Shown piece after piece: positions 54,501-64,000 of a DNA stretch of 64,000 nucleotides. The stretch is from contig CH003211.1 in assembly GCA_000149265.1 (NCBI GenBank), positions 953,369-1,017,368 on the forward strand, written 5' to 3'. Each line of letters opens with the position of its first letter. Positions within the stretch are counted from its first letter, which is position 1. This stretch comes from Ciona savignyi (taxonomy: Eukaryota; Chordata; Ascidiacea; Phlebobranchia; Cionidae). The position numbers and the translations under genes were made by a program. The notes under the pieces are model-generated. The model saw only the letters and a list, made by a program, of their open reading frames with translations, was not told the DNA's origin and did no database searches.

Positions 54501-57500
54501 TAAAACACAATACCGTGTTATTTTAGTTTGGTGATATGTTTTTACAGTACTCTTCTCATACACAAAATCATTTGTACATAGCATACTCAATGTAGACTAT
54601 CACATATATCTCGAGATCTCCCCATGTAATCCAGAGAGCGCTATAGTTGATTAAACAGTTTTAATCTTAGATACACTAGGTCTATTTGGACAATGGTACA
54701 TTGGTACACTGTTTAGTCACTAGGTACACTATAGTTTGATGCAAACATTATGCAGTCTCCTTTAATTTTGGTCCATTTAAAATATGAAATCGAAAGATAA
54801 GTTTGGGCAGTCTGAACTGATATCCAATGTGATAACCAAAATGTACTTATTTGTATCTTTTAAATATTTAGATTAGCTTGTTTTTCTAATGCTGATTCTT
54901 AAGTATTACAAGATAAACTGACAGTCCTATGACATTCCAATTCTGGGAATTTAAGTCATATTTAGAAGCATTCCACACAAATAAACTTCAACCCTTTTCA
55001 TTTAACCCTTTAACTGCCGACTGTTTTTTAGGTTATTTTTTGGCTAAGTCACCTTAGGTTAGAAGCTTCTGTTTAAAAAACTATTGATGCAAGCATTATA
55101 TGATCAACAGAGAAGTTGTTCAGTAATAAATTTTCTTTTTTTTAACATTAGTAAAATTTTGATGACGTCATGCATTGGCCAATGACGTCATGTGTTACTG
55201 ACCTTACTGTTTAGATCAACAAAAACTATATTTTTTTCATTTACAAACAAAACAGTATGTAGCAAAGTTATTTATGATTATCTCTGGAACATTTGTGTGA
55301 CACTACTCTTTTTATGATGACGTCAAAACTTTACTGATGACGTCGTAATACGCAAATCAAAAAATGTTTTTTTTTTTTGCACTCGCCCAATGAAACACAA
55401 ACACATAGCCACAGGAAAACAAAACTACTGCAAAACAGCTTCAAAAAGATTCTTCATGGCTAGAACTACTCGAAAATGAAGCACAACTGCTTCCAGAATC
55501 ATTATCAGCCAACAAAAGGGCAGTTTCTTCAACAGAATACCTGTTTTTACCCTCCATGAGCTCAAAAAATAGCCTAATCCAAAATGTACAAGCAAAAAAC
55601 GAAAGGCTTGTTTTCAAACTAAACAAGCGAACCATGACGACAATAGTTATAAACTAATCGGGGACTAAAATCAAAATTAAAACTAATTAAAACAACTAAA
55701 AATCACACATATATGTATACATTTTTTAAACTCAAATAACTAAAAAATATCAAATGCAAACCTATATATCATCTTATATTGGTAAACGCAGAAATTATTC
55801 AGCTCTCCAGCGCCATATCACTGATCAAAATCGGCCATATACTTTTCTACTTATGTAATTTTTAGCGCTGTCGACTTGAGTCGACAGCGGCAGTTAAAGG
55901 GTTAAAGCTGTAGCCAAATTTAATATTTTCTTAAATATTTTTCCTAATCATCTTCAATAAGATATTTTAATAATTAGATTTAATATAAACCAACCCATCT
56001 ATTTAAAATGACCCTAAATCCAGACAATGTCTGTCAAGTACGAAGGCAAACAGTCGCACAGAATAGTAGCCATGCATTGGTCCAACATGCTGAATAAACA
56101 CTTTACTTCAGGTGTAGCAGCCCAGCACTCCCAATGTTTCGCCGCCTGGTATGGACATTGCCCCGGACTCAAAGTTGTATCACCCTTCAGTTCAAAAGAC
56201 TGCAGGGGGTTGCTTAAGGCTGCTATTAGAGATCCCAATCCAGGTTAGATTGCTTTGCTTTTACAATGGTTTGTTTATTTAAAAAATTGTTTATTTTTTT
56301 TTTCTGTGAAAGATCAGTCTGGAGCATAGGCATAAGTTACCTGACTAATAATTGTATAAATTCTCCCAATATTGTTTTCACACCCCGCTGGAATATAAAT
56401 CATTACAGCTTCCAACTACTTAAATGAAACTTTAATCCTTGCTTGATCAATTTTCTAGTTGTGGTTTTGGAAAACGAACTCATGTATGGTACGGCGTTCC
56501 CCGTGTCAGATGAAGCCATGTCTGAGGATTTTGTTGTGGAAATCGGAAAGTGTAAAGTGGAGCGTAGCGGGAAACATGTTACGCTTGTGTCACATTCGAA
56601 ACCTGTCGGGCAATGCTTAGAAAGCCGCGGAGCAACTGGCTACTGAAGGAATTGACTGTGAGGTGAGTTATAAAAAGTTTATTGTTCTTGAGTATTTGGA
56701 GAAATATTGCGGCACTGTTACATTTTTAGTACTTTAAACAGAACATGAATGTTCGAGTTTAAAACTGTATCTAGTTGTGAAGCCAGGTTTTCCATGTGTA
56801 CCACATGATATCTTATTTGTGCACAAGTTTTTATTGCAATATGAATATATATGTAAATGATATCCTTATGACTTCCAAGCTTACATATATGGGATCATAA
56901 AACGCCTTGTGCACACCGCCGAGTTTACAATTTGATATTAGTAAGGCCAAATTTGATTTAATTATAAATCTGTGAAATGCATTACTTTTATGTCAATTGT
57001 CTATGTCAGAGCGGTTACAAGTTACATAGGTTAGGCAAATTCACCTAATTAGACTGTGAAGTTGTAATCAGCTTGGTTTTTTTCACAAATTTTCATACAC
57101 CTTGTGTGACTTCGCTTTTTGAGTCCGCGTACTTTAATGTTAACTTACTACTACCTCAGACCTATTGTATCCGAGACTCCTAAGTGACTTTAAAAAAAAT
57201 ATTATTAAATTTTTCTTAAAAAATTATTTCATTTTCTTACCATCTGTGAACATTTAGGTGATTAATCTTCGAAGCATCAGACCACTAGACATAGAGACAA
57301 TAGAGAAAAGTGTTATGAAAACCAACCACTTGGTGTCAGTAGAAGGCGGTTGGCCGATGTTTGGTGTGGGTTCGGAAATCTGTGCTCAAATTATGGAAGG
57401 TACATGTTGTTTTATAGTCATTAAGGCTTTATCTACTTGGTTTAGTATCCAATAAATAATTTCAAAATTTATGTCACAAAATTTATAAACACACTGTATT

Positions 57501-57924
57501 TGATTCAATAACCTGACTGTGTCAGAAAGTAACATAATGATCAGTTTATAAGTCTTTGTCTCATCTCACAATCCAAAGTGTGCAACAGCAAATATCATTA
57601 CAACATGGGTGTTACAACTGCAACTACCCTGTGATGTGGTATTTACTTGGTCCAGTGTATAACCATATAAGGTAATTCACTCGATCAAGTTACAATATAT
57701 ATTAGATATTTTAGTTTACATTATGATGACTTCTAAAAGCAACATTTTCTTTGAAAGGTCCTGCCTTTGATTATCTGGATGCCCCAGCCATACGTGTCAC
57801 AGGAGCCGATATCCCCATGCCATATGCTCAAGTGCTTGAAGATGGCGCTTTACCTGGTGTCCAAGATATTATCCTGTCTGTTAAAAAGACTCTGCATATC
57901 GAACCAGTCACCAACCGAGTTTGA
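51540..57924 (+). CDS. PDHB: Pyruvate dehydrogenase E1 beta subunit, with a one-base break in exon 7
   Basis: Nine exons: 51540-51563, 51629-51703, 53171-53278, 53673-53771, 54339-54492, 56112-56243, 56459-56662, 57258-57399 and 57758-57924, about 367 residues (human 359). The N terminus is a mitochondrial presequence rich in Arg, Ser and Leu ([20 protein letters not shown]). Landmarks are [108 protein letters not shown] and [14 protein letters not shown]. It pairs with E1 alpha in the matrix to decarboxylate pyruvate with thiamine diphosphate. Exon 7 is 204 bases where phase requires 203: after [11 protein letters not shown] the frame must shift at about 56620-56623 to give [14 protein letters not shown]. 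Read as is, it stops at 56646. Assembly error is likeliest. Confidence 0.94.
51843..52320. repeat. MITE-like repeat split by a second inverted-repeat element
   Basis: Outer parts match the GGAGGGAAACTGC family (TCTCAAACACTAATTTCAAC, GCAGTTTCCTTCTCAC). The inner element is at 51930-52206. PDHB intron 2. Confidence 0.6.
51930..52206. mobile_element. Inverted-repeat element with GCGCCACGCCAG motifs
   Basis: CTATTGGAAAGTTTG at the left and CGAACTTTCCAGTAGG at the right are inverted. Four internal variants of GCGCCACGCCAG are scattered through it. Near-identical TTCAACCCC / CTCAACCCC flanks suggest an 8-base target duplication. No frame. Confidence 0.7.
55006..55901 (-). mobile_element. piggyBac-type element with a transposase N-terminal remnant
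   Basis: Flanked by TTAA on both sides (55002-55005, 55902-55905), with termini CCCTTTAACTGCCG and CGGCAGTTAAAGGG. Canonical piggyBac boundaries. A short minus-strand frame (about 55553-55441) reads [20 protein letters not shown] and then a serine-rich run, resembling the acidic N terminus of piggyBac transposases. The catalytic part is absent, so the element is non-autonomous. It is inside PDHB intron 5, antisense to the gene. Confidence 0.85.
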
Positions 57925-60374
57925 GATTATTTTCCTATAAAAGTTTCTTGCATATTTGACAAAAAATATATTTATTTGTACCGGTAGATGTGTGCCTGAA
58001 ACCTTAAGACCAGCAAATACACAAAACCTTCTTAACATTTGTTGTTAATAAAAGATGTTTAAAACAGAGTGCAGTGGTTTAGAACAGCATCCAGCACCCT
58101 GGGCCTGTCATTTGCATTGGTTAGGTATGCCACTAGATGTTGCCAACTTTTGCTTTGTTTTACTGTGTAATTCTACCATTGGAATGCTAATAAAAAAGAG
58201 TAGTGAGTGTTAACAATAAATTAAGTTAAACTGTTTTTGCATTTATTTTGTCTTCGAATACGTTTGTGCTTTTTTATGTGGCATTAAAACATCTTTGAGA
58301 AATTGCTGTGTGTTTGACAGCGTACCTCAAACTATTTATGTATTAAGTAGAGTGTCGTGACCTAAAAATGGATGGCAACCACTAAAGTAGTGTCTCCGTT
58401 GTTGGTAGCTTACGACGTCCCACCACTTTAGGGAGGAGAGTTGGTGGCTTGTACAATTATGTCGAAAATTTGATCTTGGTATGAAGAAGTGCAGCGGAAT
58501 TGTTTATTAGCCAATAACTGAAGAAATATATAGAATTGGTTAAATTGTACTTCGAGATATTTTTTTTCTCATGATTTTAAGTCCTATTGTCTTTGTCTTG
58601 TCGGTTTTGAATGTTGTCTATAAATACGATTCGTTTTTTTACTGAATCTATGATGTTTATGGCTGTTCAGTGCTGCTCTCTAAAATATTTCTTTTGCGAG
58701 GTCACTTATAAAAATAGGTTTTTGCCCAAAAAATTATTGATCAAATGCACAAACTACGAAACTAGTATGATGATGTTAAATATGAATATCTTTTTACTAA
58801 ACAAAACAGAAACGGTTAGTGAAGCATAAACAAAATAAATTGCCCGGAAACACTAGATATGGATTTTAGCTAAGTTATTTCGTTGTGTGTGGGTGCGTCG
58901 TTACATTTCGTCAATTTACTTATGTAAGTTATCTAGGCTATGATATACCCGAATAATTATGTAAAAGTTCGTTATATAAGTGGTTGGTAGCTTTAAAGAG
59001 TGTTTTGGTGTCTTAAAAGGATGCAATCTAATTAGTTAACTGACTAGACAGATTTTTTTAGGTCCCTAGGTTTCTACTGACTTTAATATTATGGGAAAGG
59101 AAATGACTTCAATATTGTGCAATGTTTATCTGAGTGATTTTAATTTCGTGTGTTGTTGAAATAGATGATTTTGATATTATGTGATGTTAAAAGGGTTCAA
59201 TTTAATATATGTAATGTTTAATTAGCTGATTTCACTGTTATGCCATATTAATAGGGTTGTGGGCTTTTCATTAATTAGTTGGTCTGCTGTTACAGGGAGG
59301 CACCAAACTAGATAACTTAATATATGACATGTATTTTCAAATTGTTGGTGGTAAACGCTGCAACGAAAGAAACTAAAGTAAAATTTGTATTGTATTGCTA
59401 CCTGTACTTATTTATGGATCTTGCAATCCTGTCTCCGCCATGGAAAGTCCCTTTTTCTTGATTAAAAGCGGATACAGTCTTGTTTTTTGGTCGGTCTTTG
59501 CATTCTGTTTGTTCTCCTAGCTAAGCTTTATATTAAATGTCGCGAAATAATCACACACCACATGACAGGAAGCATTAAATGGCTCATGAGAATTGCGTTC
59601 AAACCCAGTTTTATACACAACAAATAAATCACAACAGATACACAAAATTGCTACAGGGCTCACTTTAATATTATGCGACTTTGAAGAGGGCTGACTTGCA
59701 ATATTATCCGACTTTAAAAGGAGTGACTGTAATATAAAAAAAATGTTAAAATTGCTGAAAAATGTTAAAATTTGCTGACTTCAATATTAAAAGGTCTGAT
59801 TTTAAAGTTATCAGATGACTTTAATAGTATGTGTAAAAAGGGTTAATTTAATATTATGTGAATTTAAAAGGCCTAACTTTAATGTTATATAACGCTAAAT
59901 GGTTTACTTCAATATTATACAATTTGAAATCACACCATTCCACACAGAAAATTCCCTAAAAATTAAATTAAATATAGAAGCAGTGCAATGATTTATACTA
60001 TGTATATGAACCAGCTGGACACCATATACAGCTATATAAACATGGATACTAAATTTGAAAGGGACTAAAAAAGTCAGCCGTTTCAACATAAAATTTTAGT
60101 TATCGTTTTCAACTTCGCATAATATTAAAGTCAGTCCTTTAACATAATGTAATGACAATGTTTACCTTTCAATTTCGTATAACACTAAAGTCAGTCCTAT
60201 TAATATTTACTAGTTACTACAATTTGTAATAATAGTACCAGTACCGGTATTCATGTACAAATAACATTTACATACATAATTTTTTTATAGAAAAGATACA
60301 ACAGTAGGGTTTTGCAACTTTCCATAACGTTGGTATAGCCTCAAACTTGCTGTGAGGTCTATGTTTCTATAAAC
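57925..60374. other. PDHB 3' region and UBE2N upstream region
   Basis: PDHB has an AATAAA at about 58046. The rest is intergenic and contains the degenerate tandem repeat at 59080-60205 and the CAGGGAGGCACCAAACTAG motif at 59293. No coding exon recognised. Confidence 0.6.
59080..60205. repeat. Degenerate tandem repeat of GACTTTAATATTATG(T/C)GA
   Basis: A unit of about 35-50 bases built on GACTTTAATATTATGCGAC plus TTTAAAAGGGCTGA recurs more than ten times with heavy drift, and in the right part in reverse orientation (CATAATATTAAAGTCAGTCC at about 60118). Flanks the UBE2N promoter. Confidence 0.7.
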
Positions 60375-63202
60375 ATGGCATTACCAAAACGAATTACTAA
60401 GGTAGGATTGTTTTTTTTTGCTGGTGAAGAATGCTTCAAAGGAATATTTATGTTTTATTTCTGTAAATGGTAAAACGTAAGGTTTTTTTTACATGGGCAA
60501 TCTTTAAATTAACTTGCACTCCCAAGTTCGATTACCAGAGCTATTACAGTGTGATGCATATGAATAAGATGTGTCTTTACAATTGGGACGTCATATTTTA
60601 ACCCATTAATTCAATAAAGCAAACCACAGACGTTCTTACCGATTAAGCTATCCGGCCAATTAATGATTTTCTCTTATTTTTAACCTACAACTTCATCAGT
60701 GTTTAAAAGTTATTTTCAACATCGTTGATTTTTTATTGGTTTGTCTATTAGTAAAACAGTCACCTAATTCATCAATCTGTCATTCATTAGTAATCACCGC
60801 AAAAAAATTAAAGAAACGAATAATTGATATTTGTGTATACTAAACAAAAATGCAAAAGTCCCCATCAGTTTCTTCAACTGTGCCATTTCTGTCATCTAAA
60901 ATACAAAAATACTAAATCTTTGTTCTTGGTTAAGTGGAGAGTAAAAAAATAAACATCAACATTTATAAGCCACCAATCATGTTTATATAAGATATTAATA
61001 ATTTTATTCTCATGAACACAACAAATATGCAATAAAATTGCCAATCCTTCCAGTGTGGTAATTTAAAATCAGTCAAAACGATGATGTAATATACTTTTTG
61101 TACAATTTAATTCATTTAGACAACAGCAATCATTACATGATTTCGGAGTGTTTAGTGTTTTATCTATGTTAGGTGATCTTGGATTTTGGCCTTAGTTATA
61201 ACTCGATCATGTGTATAAAAAATTATTCCATCTTGCTTATATTTACAAGTGAGGTGTCACATACATAGGCCTAATCAAGCCGTCACCAATTAAACAAAAT
61301 AAAGATATCAAAATAACCATGTTCACCTACAGGAAACTCAGCGACTATTAAGCGAACCAGTCCCTGGTATCATCGCGGTACCATTTGAGGATAACTTACG
61401 ATATTTTCGAGTTTCAATGTGTGGCCCCAAAGATGTAAGAGACAGTTTTGTTTTTGCATTCTTTGCAGGTCCTGCTATCTGTGCAACACAATGTTATAGC
61501 TGTAATCAACCATTGCTTGTAAAATGTCCAAAGACATTTTTAAGTGAAAGAGATAAATGTTTTACGCTTGCATTAAGCGAAGATATAAGCATAATAAGCA
61601 GAATTATGCTGCTAAACACTGAAAGAAAGTGTGTTTGTAAGTTTTAAGGTAGATATGACTTCTGATCAATCTATATTGCTATGATCAATGTAATTAATCG
61701 ATTATCACTGATCAGTAATGTGTAGAATTTAACTTTTTGAACTTTTGTGTTGACAATGTGTAATTTATAATTTGAAGAAAAAAAATCGTCATCTGCATTA
61801 TTGTCATAACTAAATCAATGTTAACCTGTTTGGTGTTTGCCCACTATTCTTATGGTGGTTGTGCAGATTAACTAGGATATTTGGTTGCTAAATTAAAGAC
61901 TGACACTCTACATTTGATCTAAACGATCCTAGCGCTTAATGCATTGCAACACTTCAAATATATAAATTATTGATATCGGTATAATACTGACCATGGACAA
62001 GACTTTACAATGTAATCTTTTCCATTTTAGTCCCCATTCGAGGGAGGATCCTTTAAGTTGGAGTTGTTCCTTCCTGAAGATTATCCAATGGCAGCTCCAA
62101 AAGTCCGCTTCCTTACAAGGATATACCATCCCAATGTGGACAAAATCGGAAGAATTTGCCTGGATATTTTAAAAGGTCACCTTAACTATTTTTACCATTT
62201 GCTAAGTATTGAAAATAAGCGTTAATTCATATGTGCTGTAATGGTTGGCATTATTGTTGTACAATTTGCCTAGATGGTCCCTAAATTAAAAATTGGCCAA
62301 TGTCAATGTATTTCTGTAACAAAAAATATTTTCTCTCAGTAAGTCTCAGTATTTATATTCATGATACTTATGTTTGATCATGCCTTATAATGGTCACCCC
62401 CGGCCCACAGATAAGTGGAGTCCTGCGTTGCAAATGCGAACCGTACTACTTTCAATACAAGCTCTATTGAGCGCTCCAAACCCTGATGACCCGCTTCAAA
62501 ATGATATCGCCCAAATATGGAAAGATGATGAAGAACTTGCAATTAAAACAGGTATCATTTTTTAACTTCCACCAAAAAGTCTTACTTGTTCACATAATTT
62601 GCCTGACCGATTAGCTTGGTGAGTTAGTGCGTTACACTTCAGTTGAAGGGTTTCTAAAACTGGGCACCCTCTAGTTGGTTGTGTTCATGGGGAAGGAACT
62701 TAGCAGACATTCCCTGAACCAATTAGATTGATGGGTTCTACCACATTAAAGGAACATCCTAATCTTATACTAACACACTGCAGTAGCTCTGGTCACCTGG
62801 TAGGTAGAAGGCAATCTGACAGTTACGTGAATGTTAACTCGTGTTGCGTTTTCTCATTCACGGGGATAATCCGGAATATCCCATCTAAATGTGACCTTGA
62901 GTACAAACAGATATTTTGCAAACCCTATGCAAAACAAGTTGGAAAAAATTGTTATTTTATAAAACCATTTAGAGAAGTTGGGATATTTTTTGTTTTAATT
63001 TTCTTTGGGATTTGCACTATTAAAGATCATGTAATCATTGAATTATGGGATCAATAAGAATTTTTTAATCATTTTTGGAATATATCTTCAATACGGATTA
63101 ACTGGCTTCCAATTTATTTTTATTTTATTTTAAATTTTAACCTGTATTTCCTTGAAATTTTCAGCGATAGAATGGACAAGAAAATACGCCTGTGGTGACT
63201 AA
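60375..63202 (+). CDS. UBE2N: Ubiquitin-conjugating enzyme E2 N (Ubc13)
   Basis: Five exons, 60375-60401, 61333-61434, 62031-62175, 62411-62551 and 63165-63202, give 150 residues (human 152). The start [20 protein letters not shown] is typical. The E2 core shows [20 protein letters not shown], the HPN motif in [10 protein letters not shown], catalytic Cys in [20 protein letters not shown], and [20 protein letters not shown]. The end [12 protein letters not shown] lacks the last few residues of vertebrate proteins. With a UEV partner it makes Lys63-linked ubiquitin chains for DNA-damage tolerance and innate signalling. All junctions are in phase with normal splice sites. Possible poly(A) signal AATAAA at about 63748. 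Confidence 0.96.
60440..60660 (-). repeat. Diverged SINE in UBE2N intron 1
   Basis: TTCTGTAAATGGTAAAACG, CAGAGCTATTACAGTGTGAT and GATTAAGCTATCCGGCC in reverse orientation. Confidence 0.75.
62590..62885 (+). repeat. Diverged SINE in UBE2N intron 4
   Basis: GATTAGCTTGGTGAGTTAGT, GAACCAATTAGATTGATGGG and TTCTCATTCACGGGGATAAT. Confidence 0.8.
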
Positions 63203-64000
63203 AAGTCAAATAGTTTTTACCAGACGAAAACTTGAACGCCAATATTCCTACATTTGTTATTGCCAATTTTCCTTGGCTGCTGCCCTTGTAACAAAATAGG
63301 CAAGCAGTATGCAGCAAAGTTCTTGTTAACTTATTTATTCTTGATTTTTGCATGCACAACCCACGCCAGTTCCAAAACCAATACTCTGTATCCACTGGCA
63401 ACATTCTAGTTTTCGCTCAATTTGGCTAATTCTTTTTTTGTTGTACCTGCCCCAACCCTGTGCTATCACTTAGATTAGACAATTGCCTTTTTGTGACAAA
63501 TAACGGTATTTTTTTGTTTAAATCCTCTGCGTTTCAGTAAAAATATCATGTTTCCATGTTTTCATACAATTTCGCAAAAAAAAACTTAAATTTTAATTTA
63601 AAGTTTCAACAAATTGAAAATTAACACCGTGAAAAAGGAGATGTATGATTTATGTACATAAATAGCGTGGACGAAAACACTTAAATTTAAACAAAAAATA
63701 ATTTTACCCTTTTTGCAGCTATGGAATTTTGTTGTTTACAAACTGTAAATAAACCGTTTTAAGTGCTCCAGTTGAGTGTAATGTTTTAAATAATGTGACC
63801 ATTTGTTTGACTGGGTATTCCTACTTATCCTTGTTTGCCAAAAACGTAAGATGCATAAATTATATAACAAATATAATTGGCACGTTTATTAAGTTTTGGT
63901 ACGAACCCTAAATTCACTTTTCAGACAATCTCTTGCCCAAAAACTTAGCGTCGATTGTATCATGTGTGTTTTGATCGCGTCGCTCTTCCCGATTGAGCTA
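63203..64000. other. UBE2N 3' region to window end
   Basis: AT-rich 3' flank. The last about 30 bases on the minus strand (TAGCTCAATCGGGAAGAGCG) look like a tRNA D-arm or SINE head cut by the window edge. Nothing else recognised. Confidence 0.5.

Noticed and set aside
55441-55635. Host gene on the minus strand in PDHB intron 5
   Set aside because: It lies fully within TTAA-flanked piggyBac-type termini and resembles a transposase N terminus.

Overview
This is eukaryotic nuclear DNA from a compact, AT-rich animal genome, most likely a tunicate close to Ciona. The reasons are short introns with GT/AG borders, genes packed on both strands, animal-type orthologues throughout, and many copies of a tRNA-headed SINE with a (TATCC)n tail. 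That SINE resembles the composite SINE described from Ciona, which I recall as Cics-1 but could not check. All gene models below were built by hand from splice sites, reading phase and protein-family similarity. There are no bacterial-type features, no CRISPR array and no intact tRNA gene.

Layout. 1-6927 (minus): a secreted or membrane gene that runs off the left edge. Its exons join in phase into signal peptide, fibronectin type II, LCCL and a six-bladed YWTD (LDL-receptor class B) propeller, a combination I do not recognise. 7830-13712 (plus): a tandem array of three intact two-exon genes for 62-66 residue secreted peptides plus one decayed copy. They share promoter spacing, 5' leader, splice phase and poly(A) signal, and the intron holds a second conserved coding block that could be an alternative last exon. 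14168-17105: a nest of insertions, with a SINE split by an 18S rRNA fragment, which is split by a reverse-transcriptase-less LTR element, which is split by a hAT-type MITE, which is split by another SINE beside a (TA)n tract. 18697-21284 (plus): GADD45GIP1/mL64, lacking its first exon. 21659-23556 (minus): an SLC16-type transporter. 27495-36551 (plus): a complete 19-exon MTR4/MTREX helicase gene. 36719-39805 (minus): PRPF38A, converging on MTR4 and ending in a HIND-like tail. 41499-49837 (plus): DMTF1, lacking only its first exon. 51540-57924 (plus): PDHB. 60375-63202 (plus): UBE2N (Ubc13).

The housekeeping genes are not an operon or a shared pathway. MTR4 and PRPF38A are both nuclear RNA-processing factors, and GADD45GIP1 and PDHB are both mitochondrial, but spacing and orientation suggest independent transcription. 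Two conserved exons (PDHB exon 7, PRPF38A exon 5) carry one-base frame breaks, the PRPF38A one in a homopolymer run; assembly error is the likeliest cause. A 100-base N gap lies in a DMTF1 intron. The accessory part of the window, 1-18 kb, holds the most novel material.
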